Assembly: GCA_964058845.1 (NCBI GenBank)
Contig: CAXKVR010000048.1
Coordinates: 496,001-560,000, forward strand
Length of the DNA: 64,000 nucleotides
DNA from: Carex sylvatica
Lineage: Eukaryota; Streptophyta; Magnoliopsida; Poales; Cyperaceae
Direction of reading: 5' to 3'
Every line of letters begins with the position of its first letter. Within the stretch, counting starts at the first letter, position 1. Under the pieces are notes generated by a model. The model was not told where the DNA came from. It did not search any database and saw only the letters and a list, made by a program, of their open reading frames with translations. The translations under genes and the position numbers were made by a program. Of this stretch, positions 1 through 11,736 are shown in pieces.

Positions 1-93
1 CATTGAACAAACTGAAAGAAATCTAAGCTTTCTGTATATTTTTGTCTCATTAAGACAAGTGTTTTACTATTTGATTGAGGTTTTCTTTCTTAG

Positions 94-1986
94 GGAGATA
101 TTGATGTAGATGCTTCTTTAATTTTGATGCTTCACGAGACATCCATAAAAGCTGACAACTTGGAAAAGATGGTTGAAGAATTTTTTGGGGCCCACAAGAA
201 AATGGCTCACCTAGTAGTAATGAGTTTAAGACTTTTTCTCCTTATATTGCTTTTAAAATAATAATAATTTCTTACAATAAATACATTTTTGCTGTAATTG
301 TATATTAGTGCTTAATTTATGACTTAAAATTGCAGAACAAGCTAGCAAAGAATTCACAGCAAAAAGAGCAAGAAATTAGAGATCTCAAGGAAAATTTAGA
401 GAGGGAAAAGCAAGAAAAGGATCAATTAAGACGAGAAATTGAAGAGAACGAGCATAAGAAAATAGAAGAAATTGAACAAATCACGAAAGAGATTGACCTC
501 CTCAGAATCCAAAGAGATGAAGATTTCAACCAGATTCAAGTGGCACATGAGAGGAGGCTTGCCTTGGAAGAACAAGTTTCTGATTTGGAATTCCTTGTTA
601 ATGAGCTATGCATGCAAAAAGAAAAGATGCATTATGGCTCCTCTACAGCATTGAACTCAGAGTTTTCCTTGCAAGAACTGCAGCAAGCAACTGAGAATTT
701 TAGTGAATCACTGAAGATTGGAGAAGGTGCATTTGGACCCGTTTACAAAGGTTCTCTTCGTCGAACCACAGTAGCAATTAAGTTGTTGCGTTCCCAGAGT
801 ATACAGGGATTGTCACAATTCCAACAAGAGGTAGTTAATTTTATGCATGAAAATATAATTAAGGTTCAGCGAGAACCAGAGTATGGCTGAATTAAGCTAT
901 CCACTTTAAGGGATGCAATTCTAGATTAGCATCTACAGTGGTGATCTTTGATATACCCTAATTTTTTTACACCTTATATTTATAATTATATATAACATTG
1001 TTAAATTTTTGTTTAAATATTTTTAAGATATTTTCCTTCCTTAATTACAGATTACCATTCTCACTAAAGTGAGGCACCAAAATCTAGTAAACCTCATAGG
1101 AGCTTGCTCAGAAGTATCAGCACTTGTATATGAGTACTTATCTAATGGCAGCCTTGAGGATCGTTTGACCTGTGCCAACAACACCCCACCTCTGACATGG
1201 CATGTGCGGACCCGTATCATCGGTGAGATCTGCCTCGCTCTCATTTTCCTCCACTCAAACAAGCCCCAACTAGTAGTCCATGGAGATCTCAAGCCTGGAA
1301 ACATTCTCCTTGACACCAATTTGGTGAGTAAACTCAGTGACTTTGGCATTTCTCGCCTCCTGAAACAAACAGACACCAACTCAACTGCTTTCCACAAAAC
1401 AAGTCGTCCAGCAGGAACATTATCATACAATGACCCTGAGTATTATTCAACTGGGATTCTGACACCAAAATCAGACATCTACTCCTTGGGCATCATTATC
1501 CTTCGTCTCTTAACAGGAAAGCCTCCAATGAACATAGCAAGACAAGTGGAAGATGCAATGAGTAACAATATGTTGTCGTCAGTGATTGATGAGTCAGCTG
1601 GGGCATGGCCCTTTGAGCAAGCTAAGGAGCTAGCAAAGATAGCACTAAGATGTGCCGAGATATCTAGAAGCCAACGGCCTGATCTTGTTAATGAGGTGTG
1701 GGTAGTGGTTGAACCCTTGATGAAGGCTGCTTGTACTTACGTGGAACTGGCGGAAGAGAGCATACCATCACACTTCATCTGTCCAATATATCAGGAAGTG
1801 ATGAAGGATCCTTGTATTGCAGCAGATGGGTTCACATATGATGCAGAGGCAATAAAACAGTGGCTCAGTACAGGTCATAACACATCTCCAATGACCAACT
1901 TGTCACTTCCACATCACGATCTGATTCCAAATCGCGTGCTTCGTTCTGCTATTCATGAATGGCTTCAGAGCCACCCACAATCTTAA
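94..1986 (+). CDS. U-box domain-containing protein kinase, PUB33-like (3' part)
   Basis: This is the C-terminal part of a plant U-box E3 ligase fused to a receptor-like cytoplasmic kinase; its ubiquitin-ligase and kinase roles are known from the family. I read exons 94-213 (or 216), 336-830 and 1051-1986, all GT-AG and in phase 0. The order is a Glu/Lys-rich coiled coil (about 336-640), then a kinase starting at FSLQELQQATENFSES with glycine loop IGEGAFGPVYKG, VAIK lysine, HGDLKPGNILLD catalytic loop (HGD instead of HRD, as I recall is usual in this clade) and SDFG. The U-box follows: HFICPIYQEVMKDPCIAADG to the C-terminus. Intron 831-1050 splits the kinase between FQQE and ITILTKVRHQNL; reading through it gives a false stop. 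The N-terminal exons, expected to hold a USP-like domain, lie left of the window. Confidence 0.9.
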
Positions 1987-3075
1987 TCCAAGTTTGTTTG
2001 TTATATATTGTATTATGTCTTTCCTTTTCTCTTGCCAAGTTTGAGAGGTCTCCCAGCGTCGACTGTGTGATGTTTTGGTGAATATGTGGATTTCCATGCA
2101 ATGGGTTTAATTTTTATTTAATTCTCTCATCTTATGGTACATGCTATTTGTTTTATATTAACAATAATTATTTTCTAACAGATCATAAGATCAAGAATTT
2201 GATTAATTAAGAATATACCCGACAGATAATACATATACTTGCGTGTTAAAATATTACAATTTTGTACTTTAAAGTAAACGGAATCAACATTAAATAAAAT
2301 ATTTCAAAAAAGAAAAATTGAACTTTGTAAGCAAAACTTTATCCAAAAGAAGATAGAATAATAATTATTGTTTGGCGATTGCCCCAAATTAAAAAAAAAC
2401 TGGGGCCCAAATGCAGATGAATACATTCTGGGCCTACACGTACCAATGAATCATGTTGAATGAGAATGTCTCGATAACAAAACCATAATGAAAAAATAAA
2501 TAACGATACAACCATAATCTAATGAAAATTGAAAAGTGAAGCTAATGGAATAAAAGATAAAATAGGAATATTAAGTTGCATGGCATAACTAATTCATTAC
2601 ATCCCAATCCCAGGCAACATGAAATATATCTCGCCCAAATATCCGAAATAATTAAAATAGTAGTGCAATTTTGTAAATTGAAGCACAAATAAATTGACCC
2701 TACTGCACCTTCTTAACCCCCCCCTCCCCACAAGTAGCTCAGTGTGAAGTTGGATTGGTAAGTTCAATTCATAGGACCCACAATAGCAATTCCAACCTAT
2801 ATATATTTTCTGATATTATGGAAAATGTCTCATTTTCATCTTGACATGTCCAAATCAGAGTTCCCAATAGCACAATCCCTAATTCTCTTTTACTAAGGAA
2901 ATATATATTCATTTGCAATTCAAGTGGGAGGACTGGTATCTATAGTAATTACCAATTGACAGCTGACAAAATGGTCCCATTTCCAAACTTTATTCAAAAA
3001 CGAAAACAAAAACAAAACAAAAAGAAATAGAAAATCACAAAGGAAATAAAACCATAAGCTTTACTCAAAAGTATA

Positions 3076-3096
<21 letters not shown>
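1987..3096. other. AT-rich intergenic DNA
   Basis: This holds the 3' flank of the U-box kinase and AT-rich sequence. I see no ORF, RNA gene or clear terminal repeat. A short (TA)n(GA)n tract at about 3078-3110 leads into the next MITE. Confidence 0.6.
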
Positions 3097-3110
<14 letters not shown>

Positions 3111-3508
3111 TGGGCTATGGTACATTGCAATGCATAAGTATTTTTGTGCATTAGATTATAAATCACCGATTCAAACCGTTCATCTTGTTCTCCATATTAA
3201 TATGTGCTTGGAGACCAAATTTTATATTTTTTGGAATTGTTTTACTATTTATTAAGCCACTTTGAAAATTGCTGATCCAACGGTAACAGTCAAATCAAAA
3301 GGCATTATTGGATCGACGATTTTCAAAGTGGTTTAATAAATAGTAAAAAAAATTTAAAAAAATATAAAATTTAGTCTCCAAGCACATATTAATATGGAAA
3401 ACAAGATGAACAGTTTGGATCGGTCATTTGGACTTTAAATCCGATGATTTATGGTCCAATGCACAAAAATGTCTATGCATTGTAATGTACATAGCCCATC
3501 TCTCTCTC
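3097..3508. mobile_element. Hairpin MITE A (GAG-end Mutator-like family)
   Basis: A long inverted repeat: the left arm begins at GAGAGATGGGCTATGG and the right arm ends at CATAGCCCATCTC. The arms pair over most of about 200 bp each, through a shared core with GTGCTTGGAGACCAAATT and TTACTATTTATTAAG. It is flanked on both sides by (TA)n, so the target duplication cannot be read exactly. It shares its core with the elements at 30265, 30816 and 32031. It has no coding capacity. Confidence 0.8.
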
Positions 3509-3926
3509 TATATATATTTTTTTTTTTAAGATTGTCGGCAACAAAAGTATGATATTGAGAACAACTCATAAGATAAGGCCTCCGTGATGAATATCATGAC
3601 ATGAAGTTATCTACCCCTTGTCCCAATTAATTCCTAGTTGCTACAAATACCAAAAATTTATTTATTTATTTTTTAAAAGGAAAATAAAAATAAAAATGGG
3701 TTGCATGCATTATACTTCAGGATATGGCCTAGACTCAGATCTAGTCTAAGGTTCTTAGAACAAAAGGAGCATTTATGCACCTTATGATGGAACATGGTGA
3801 CCACATCTTCAAAGTGAACTCATCAAAACATATGTGCACATCTAGGTGCTTCACATTTGGAAAAATTGGCACCTTTTTGCCTGGTTTCACCACAGCAGGA
3901 AATGGATAGTCTTCCATATGTAGAAA

Positions 3927-4298
3927 GAGGAGAGCTCAAATGTCTTCATTTTTGGTGCTCCATCATGCCTCTATTTTTAAAAAACGTTGGATATGAACTA
4001 CATCATTTTATCTATGTACGTGTAAGAAATTATAACATTTCAACTTTGTTTTGGTTGTCATTTTGAGCTTGTAAAAATGTGTACTAATATGGATAATTTC
4101 TAAATGTTGATTTTTTAACTTATTGATTCACATAAAATCAAAATTAAAATATAATAATTTTTTATGGGCACAGAAAAAATAACATAGATCACATCTAACG
4201 GTTTTATTTTGACGTTTCAGTTTTAATTTTTGAGTTACTAAAGTTTTTAGAAATAAAAGCATGATGGGAACACAAAAAATGAAGGCATTTGAACCCTC
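3927..4298. mobile_element. Hairpin MITE E with imperfect 9-bp target duplication
   Basis: Inverted-repeat element with ends GAGGAGAGCTCAAATG and CATTTGAACCCTC. It is flanked by ATGTAGAAA (3918-3926) and ACGTAGAAA (4299-4307), 8 of 9 identical, which fits a Mutator-type 9-bp duplication. The short ORF inside it is not a gene. A diverged copy lies at about 18358-18746. Confidence 0.75.
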
Positions 4299-4914
4299 AC
4301 GTAGAAATCAGAAAAAAAGTAAAAATGAAATCCAACCATATATACCCAAAATAACATTACGTAAGGCAAAAAGTTAAAAAGGAATCCAACCATGGCAAAA
4401 CCCTACAATTCAACCATATATACCCAAAATAACATTATGTAGCTGCCGTACCTATATGCTTGATAACAACTAGAGAGGTAAACCTCGCTTTGTTTCAGCC
4501 GACTATTGTCGAGGGAGGAAAAAATAGGTAAAAAGTTTGTATGAGAAGATTGTATATAAGAAGTTAATGAACACATAACACACTACACATGTAGATGTTA
4601 CATGACTAACTACAGAAATTTGTATTGTTGATAAACATACATGACAAAAACTGTAAGTATTATACCACTTGATAAGTGTTATGTGATAGCATGTTATCCC
4701 TTTGTTAAGCTACTACAAAGCACACCTTTTGAAGTACATCATTTTGTCTAAATAGAACTAAGTGTTCTCTGACACCAACAAAATATTGTTTACACAATCA
4801 ACAAAATGCATCGAAGTTTTTGTGTAAAGAGAAGTATTTACTTTTTGTTGTCTTTTGCGTTGCTATCTTCACCACTGCAAAATTAAGAAAATATGTTATT
4901 ATGTTTTATAACAA

Positions 4915-5258
4915 GAGTAGAACTAGGGTGTTCTTAAGCTCATCAACCTGCCTATCTTACGTGTGATGCATCTACATGTGAAATTTTTAAACATTTGAAT
5001 TAGTTTAGTATAAAGTCAATCGGTCAAAATTAAAATGTTAATAAATTAATTTTAGTGCATTCATTTTTTGAATTTTTTTTACCGCTTGACTTTATACTAA
5101 ATTAATTCGAATGTTTAAAATTTTCACATGTAGACTCATCACTCGAAAGGTAGGTGAATTTTAACAGTTCGGATTCGTCATTTGAAATAAATTTGATGAG
5201 TTTTGAAGTTAAGCTCACCAAACACTTTGGTGAGCTTAAGAACACCCTAGTCCTACTC
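4915..5258. mobile_element. Hairpin MITE G with perfect 9-bp target duplication
   Basis: The ends are GAGTAGAACTAGGGTG and CACCCTAGTCCTACTC, with arms that pair inward past ATTTTCACATGTAGA. The flanks are identical 9-mers, TTATAACAA at 4906-4914 and 5259-5267. That supports a Mutator-type, non-autonomous element. A fragment related to its interior occurs near 32840-33060. Confidence 0.85.
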
Positions 5259-7698
5259 TTATAACAATATATAAAAATGTGCATGTGCAAGAAATAAATA
5301 GTTTGAGATATATTTTTTTTCATGTTAGGTTTGGAACAAATTCAAATTTAATTTAAGTAGCATTGTAGATATAGTGGACTGTGATGTAAGTGTCTAGGGT
5401 TTGGTAATGGATTTGCTATTTGAGCTCGTGGACAGTAAATAGAGTGCATGGCTGTCAAGCATTGATTCCATTGGTCTAAGCATATGTAATTGATCATTAG
5501 CAAGATCTGGTCTATAACCAATCCCGTCGATCATTGTCACAAATGTAATACTGTACGGATCATGTCCACACATTCAAATGCATCTTCCCATTACATATGA
5601 AGACCTTTGTCGCAATCTCTTCGCTCTCCTAATTTCTATCACCCTTAATTAACACTGATCGTTTTCGCTCATAACCTAAATCAATACCATCTAAAACTGA
5701 TGATGAACATTGAAGCAGTGACTAATAATTGTAATACTATACTGCAAAAGCACAGTCAAGGAACTATCCAATGTATCTACTTAGATGAAAAATCACTACA
5801 AAGTTATTTAATAGAAAAAATATAGCAGCTAAACTAATCATTCATTCATTCATTCGTGCACTGCAAGCGGTAACAGACAACTCTCTTGCAGCAGATTACT
5901 TCATATTTATTAGTAGACCACCTTGAAAATATATCTGCAAACATAACAAATTATATTATTTGACACATTGCGGGATATATTCGTAACGACAGTAATGAAA
6001 GTCAATGATACCCACAATTCGAAAAGAGGAAAAGTGAAAAGTTTTAACTTTGTTTTATCTTTACTGTGAAAATATATGATTTACTCCAAAAGTGTACTAT
6101 AGATTTACGATAAATGAACATAAATGAACTGTCTTAGGTATGATTTACTATAAAAGTGTACTTCATTTTTATGATAAATGAAATGTCCAAAATATGTTTC
6201 GAAATTGAAAAAACCACCAGAAAGTTATTAATTGAACCAGTGCAGGAATGGACCTAAGTGTTGATCACCAACAGACACTCTACGTCCCATCTGATGTGTA
6301 CTTTTACCACACATATTGGTACTAATTGCATAATATAATCGTTGAATGCAAGATATTTTCTTCTTCTTGTTTCGGTATTTATGCAATGGATATATCTCGC
6401 CTACATGCTATTATAAACTGAGACCAATCACAAATATATTTTTAGAGATTTTTTTTTTCTAGAATAGTTTCTGAACAAACTTGAACATTATTTCTTTTTT
6501 ATGTGTTAAATAAATTCTACACTAAATCTATTTATATCTCACATGCTATGAACATCAATTACTAACCTTATATGCGACTTTCTGAGCAACTGTCTAACCA
6601 GGAACTGGTACCTTCTACTATCCTGTTCTTTTTTGGTCTTATTATGTTTCAGAACTGTAAGAAAAAGTGAAACAAAACATAAGTCAGAATTATTAAAATT
6701 TTATTGAACATATTTGAGACAATGTATCACAATTTAAGTTAGCGCATGTTAAAACAACACACACAAACACATCTCTCATGTCTTATTATATTGTTCTAAA
6801 GAAAATGACACATGTACATGTACCTTTTTTTATTTTTTATTTCTGTTTCTTCTTATTTATAATATTTTCTTCTATTACATCCATGTAGCAATCCAGAACA
6901 ACATAATGATGTAAAGAACTTCAAATCGATTCAGTTTTGGATACCATTTTTAAAGCTAAAATGAAAATTAATTATTTCAAAATACTAACAACATCCAACC
7001 GCACGTATTCCTTTAATATTGAAAAGCCTGTTTAAATAACTGTTTCCTAATATATAAAGCGGCTATAAGCATTTACTATGAAGAATCAGAGGAAGTCGAT
7101 AATTTTTTAGTGACATTAACCACAAAGAAGGATAAGGGAGACCGCAATTTTGATTGACCTAGCCTGCATCAATTCTATAGTTTATATTACCCCCGGAGAA
7201 TCATCCCAATACATTATTTGGTGGTACAGCTGGACCAATCTGAAAAAAAAATGTGAAGAGAAGGTAATTAAAAAAACATCGATATGGCACTGTATACAAA
7301 ACACAACTAACCTGATCCTCAATAACTAAGCAACAGACGAATTATTACACAATAACGAAATTGGGTATAATCTCAAATCCACACGAAGCCCAACTAAATT
7401 CCCAATCATATCAAGCAAAATCAATTGCAAACCAGGAGACCAGAAGCCTAATTATAACACACTAAAATCTAAAAGATAATTCAACCCTCCCACCCAAAAT
7501 AAAATCAACAATAAACCCCAATCAAAGTTATAAGGACAGAAAATATAGATTCACCTAAATAAAAACCCGACAGATCCAGCTCGAAACCAAATTGACAAAA
7601 TCAGCATACCAGATCCAGATAGCCTAGGGCTAAAATTGACCAAGCCTAAAATGACCTAAGAAAAGCAGACGCTATTGGTACCTCTTGTTGAGGCTAAC
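5259..7698. other. AT-rich intergenic DNA before the Copia insertion
   Basis: No gene can be supported. One minus-strand stretch at about 7201-7242 could be read as a short terminal exon (IGPAVPPNNVLG then stop, preceded by a pyrimidine-rich acceptor), but nothing joins to it convincingly. Confidence 0.5.
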
Positions 7699-7852
7699 TG
7701 TTGAGATTTATGTTATGTTTATGCATTTATAGAAACTATAGACATCTTTCGGTAAGAAAATATTATAGAGATTTGATACTATATGTAAAATGTAACGCTT
7801 ATAAAGGCACAAAGAGAGCAATGGAAAAATCACAATTCATTTTTGAACCACA
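7699..7852 (+). repeat. Candidate 5' LTR of the Copia element
   Basis: Starts with TGTTGAG and ends near a CA just upstream of the primer site. There is no second LTR to align with, so the right boundary is approximate. Confidence 0.5.
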
Positions 7853-7860
7853 ATTCTATA

Positions 7861-7872
7861 TGGTATCAGAGC
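7861..7872 (+). other. Primer binding site (initiator Met-tRNA type)
   Basis: TGGTATCAGAGC, the usual primer site of plant Copia elements. The same 12-mer recurs at 44777 and 47827. Confidence 0.85.
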
Positions 7873-8328
7873 CAAATCCTAGCCATTTTTCTCTCTTCTC
7901 CTTTCTGCTACAGTGGCCGCTACAGTGTTGTGCGCTACAGTACTGCTTCAGCCATCTGATCTGATCTAGCTCGGACCAGCAGCCTCCTCTTCTCTTTTCA
8001 GCCAAACTCTACTCGTTTTTCTTCTTTCTCTCTTCTAGGTCAGCCGGCCTCAAGGTAAGGTTGATTCTTGTTGCTTGATTTGGCTGGCATGGGGGGCCTA
8101 CACCCCACAATACCCGAGAGGCAGGTTTGGATCGAGTTCTCGATCAGGGTTTGATCGGGTTTGAGCTCGAGTCTTGATGCGCTAAATCAAGATCGGGTCA
8201 AGAGAAAGAGAAAGAAAGGGATAGATGATGTGGATCTCGATCTTGAGAGTGTGAGATCGAGTTTAAGAGAGTAGTAGGAGGGATTCAGACTAAGATTGAT
8301 ACGTGAGGCGTAGATCTGAGTCGGATCA

Positions 8329-8676
8329 ATGTCAGAGGAGGAGACTGGAAATGCGTTGGCGAAGGCTTGCGCAAAGCTGACCTCTGATGAGATGGCTGTC
8401 ATGGTGCGACGAGCGTTGGCCGTGTACCAAGCTTCTGTTGAGAGCAAATCGAAAGTGCAGAAGATTGAGCTACCACCTATCGACATGAGACTCGAAGGGC
8501 CAGCTACGTACTTGACTGAGGAGGAGAGCCGGATTAGGCTACAGGCTAAGGTAGCAGGACTTCCAGGGGTGAAGTCAACACTAGCGATCTCCAACTCAGA
8601 TCACACAGGTAACATAGGGTTCAGAGGTAAGCCTCGACGGTGTTACATATGCAGTGAGGTAGGTCACCTGAAATAG
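8329..8676 (+). pseudogene. Copia gag fragment with interrupted zinc knuckle
   Basis: A 115-codon frame starting MSEEETGNAL and ending in CYICSEVGHLK. The CCHC knuckle should run CX2CX4HX4C, but a TAG falls between HLK and the last TC, so the final Cys lies after a stop. The protease-integrase frame begins in a different reading frame about 30 bp further on. Gag would coat the retrotransposon RNA; this copy looks inactive. Confidence 0.75.
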
Positions 8677-8704
8677 ACTTGTCCTAAGTCACATAAGAAG
8701 CGAG

Positions 8705-10252
8705 ATGCAGGTGAGAAAGGGGCAGTCTGGAGGCCGTGGTTGTGGCTGGGGTGGTAGGAGAGGTGAAAGAGGAGACTACCGGGCAGCAGGTAATGAGAAG
8801 AGTGTGGTAGATAAGACATCTACCCCCTCTTCACTCAGGGGTAACTTTGCTTGTTTTACTCAATCAAACACAGGTGTTTGTGATACACTTGCTCTTGCCT
8901 CCATACTCACTACTAGATCACCAGATTGGATAGTTGACTCTGGTGCAACTCGCCATGTGACTGGTGCTGCTAGGGAGTTTTCTTCCTATACTCACCTAGC
9001 AGTCTCAGATAGCGTTCAGATAGCCGATGGTACGGCCCAGCCCGTGGTTGGTAAGGACACTGTGAGATGTACTGATTCAGTGACTCTGACCAATGTGTTG
9101 CATGCTCATTCCTTTCCCGTAAACCTGGTGTCCATTAGTGCTATTATTCGTGAGCAGAAATACATCGTAACCTTTGATATTCCGAAGATGGTCTTTCAGG
9201 AGAAGGGGACGGGTCGGATACTTGGGACTGGCACATGGCGTGATAGGTTGTGGTACATGGATAGAAAAAGAATGGACACAGCGCTGACATCTGTGGTCGA
9301 TAGAGTGAGGACAGGAGGATCTGAGGTGAGTGTGGAGGATGAGTTGCTCCTGATTCATCGGCGGATGGGGCACTCTTCCTTCGGCCTACTGGAACGTTTG
9401 TATCCATCAAAGTATGAGAAAGCTGACAAACAAAAACTTGTGTGTGACGGATGTAAGTTTGGGAAGCATACAAGGAGTTCGTATGTAAGCTCAGGAAATA
9501 GGAGTTCTTATGCCTTTGATCTGGTATACTCAGATGTATGGGGGCCTTGCTCAACAACTTCGATGAATGGGTATAGATTTTTTGTGACTTTCATCGATTG
9601 TTATTCTCGTGTCACATGGTTGTACTTGATGAAGAACAAGAGTGATGTACTTGCTTACTTCAAGAATTTTCATAAGGCGGTTCAAACTCAGTTTGGTGCT
9701 ATGGTGAAGGCATTGAGATCTAATAATGGGACTGAATATACAAACAAGGCATTCGAGGAGTATTTGTCAGTTCATGGGATACATCATCAGACCACATGCC
9801 CTTACACACCAGCACAAAATAGAGTGGCAGAGAGGAAGAATAGACACTTGTTGGAGGTAGCCCGGTGCATGATGATCTCCATGAATGTTCTGAAATATTT
9901 GTGGGGAAAAGCAATCCAGACAGCCACACAATTGATCAACAGAATGCCATCTAGAGTGTTGGACTGGCAGACTCCGTGTGTGATGTTGAAAGGAGATAAT
10001 GGGGGTGTTCTTCCTCCTAAGGTATTTGGCTGTGTGTGTTTTGTGAAAGACAACAGACAAACAGTGGGAAAGTTGGATCCCAGAGCGGTGAAATGCATCT
10101 TTGTGGGTTACTCTGGTACTCAAAAGGGTTATGTGTGCTGGAGTCCGGTAGAGAGAAGATTGTTTATGAATATGGATGTTACATTTCGCGAGCTCCAACC
10201 TTACTACTCTTCAGAGACTACATCACCCTTTGGAGACTCGCTCGATACATGA
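8705..10252 (+). pseudogene. Copia pol: protease and integrase
   Basis: A 515-residue open frame. In order: a Gly/Arg-rich start, the aspartic protease motif VDSGATRHVTG (about 77-87), the zinc-binding pre-integrase HHCC (H218, H223, C247, C250), and the integrase core with D277 in YSDVWGP and E376 in NRVAERKNRHLLE. The middle catalytic Asp of the usual RSDNGTEY is Asn here (RSNNGTEY, residue 340), so integrase should be dead even though the frame is long and open. Downstream pol continues in other frames. Confidence 0.85.
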
Positions 10253-10294
10253 GGTATGAGGTGAGAGGAGGAGATTAGTAGTGATGGTGAGAGG

Positions 10295-10882
10295 ATGGTG
10301 AGTGTGGGTGGTATTCCTTGCCCATTAATGGATTTGGCTAGGGTTGAGCCGAAAAAAGAGGATTCAGCTAGGATTGAGCCCGAAAAGGAGGATTCGATTA
10401 GGATTGATCCGGAAAAGGAGGATTCGACCAGGGTTGAGCCACAAAGGGAGGATTCGGCTGTGGGTGAGCTAGAAGTTGAGATGAATAGGCCCGAAGGTGG
10501 TAGAACTCAGGCTCAGGGGGAGTCGAGATACCGTGAGGTGTATGTGAGAAGAAATAAGCAGAGTGAGGGAGTTGTGCCTACAGTGCCAACTGTGCCAAGT
10601 CCCTTGTCCCTACCTACTCCGACTCCTGAGACACTTACACCATCCACCTCAGACTCAGAATACACAAGTGCTATGATTCCTCTCTCTACTCCTTCCACGC
10701 CCCTATCAGTAAGAAGGACTCCTCACGAGAATGCGGGCATTTCTCCTGACCGATATGGTTTTCCGCAAGAGATTGCTCAGTTTGTTTCTTACTCACAGAT
10801 ATCACCAGTACATAGAGCGTTTATTGCATCACTAGACACTGTCTCTATCCCTAAGTGTTGGCAGGTTGTTAAGGAGATCTGA
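10295..10882 (+). pseudogene. Copia linker region with 10-residue repeats
   Basis: An open frame between integrase and reverse transcriptase, normally part of the same polyprotein. Near its start are four tandem 30-bp units coding variants of ARIEPEKEDS (about 10334-10453). The rest is Pro/Ser/Thr-rich. The end (HRAFIASLDTVSIPKCWQ) matches the usual lead-in to Copia reverse transcriptase but breaks off at a stop. Confidence 0.6.
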
Positions 10883-10976
10883 AGTGGAAAACAACCATGC
10901 TATAAGAGCTCAGTGCCCTTTGCAAGAATAAAACCTGGAAACTTGTGTCACTACCACCAGGTAAGAAGGCCGTTGG

Positions 10977-11281
10977 ATGCAAGTAGGTCTTCACAGTAAA
11001 GAAGAATCCATAGGGTTAGTTGAGCGCTACAAGGCTCGGCTGGTAGCGAAGGGGTACAGTCAGACCTATGGTATTGACTATGATGAGACCTTTGCACCCG
11101 TGGCTAAAATGAGCACAGTGAGGACACTAGTTTCCATGGCAGTGAATGAGGGATGGCAGTTACACCAACTCGATGTGAAGAATGCATTTCTTCATGGTGA
11201 TTTATTGGAGGAGGTGTATATGGAGATTCCACTAGGGTTTGGCACAAACCAGACAGTGGGTAAGGTGTGCAGGCTGATGTT
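10977..11281 (+). pseudogene. Copia reverse transcriptase, N-terminal fragment
   Basis: The frame contains [34 protein letters not shown] and [20 protein letters not shown], which is the N-terminal half of Copia reverse transcriptase. It ends after GKVCRL, where ordinary elements continue toward YGLKQ and YVDD. The RNase H and 3' LTR are missing. Confidence 0.85.
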
Positions 11282-11736
11282 ATGATCTATAGCAATCTTA
11301 TAGATAGGCTGTGAAAGAAAGAGAAGGCAGTGAATTTTTTGCATGATATGGTTTCTGAAGGACATTGGTCTGAGGTGTTTCACTTGATAACTGGATACGA
11401 TATGGCAAGCAAATAAAGGGATATAGATGAGGGCGGTAATAGAAACCTGAGACCTGCCTTTTACCCTCCAGTTTTGTTTTATGTTTGGTTTATGCTTATA
11501 AAGGGATTTGTGAAAATTGTTAAAGATACTCTTGTTATACTATCAAGGCGAGAAAGGATTATCATGTACCAATATGTTAGTCTACCATAGCAATATATTA
11601 TCATATGTTTGTGTTGATCTTTATGTACCAGAAAATTAAAAGGTAGGACATCAGACTATTGTCAGAAATAAAAAAAAAAAAATATTTGTATCAGTTTAAT
11701 CCAAGGATATCAAGGAAGGTGATCCTATAACTATTA
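11282..11736. other. Non-coding flank of the truncated Copia
   Basis: AT-rich sequence without terminal repeats or a supported gene. It may be the 3' UTR of the minus-strand candidate at 11737-12990. Confidence 0.4.

Larger units (their letters stand above)
7699..11281 (+). mobile_element. Ty1/Copia retrotransposon, 3'-truncated
   Basis: A candidate 5' LTR of about 154 bp (7699 to about 7852, starting TGTTGAG) is followed by an initiator-Met-tRNA-type primer site TGGTATCAGAGC at 7861-7872. Then come gag with a zinc knuckle, protease, integrase and the first part of reverse transcriptase, the Copia order. Homology stops at GKVCRL near 11277, before the YVDD motif, and no 3' LTR is seen, so the element is truncated. 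It has several stops and frame changes. Confidence 0.85.

Noticed and set aside
7201..7242. Minus-strand terminal exon IGPAVPPNNVLG
   Set aside because: A pyrimidine-rich acceptor and a stop are present, but no upstream exon could be linked and the protein is not recognised.
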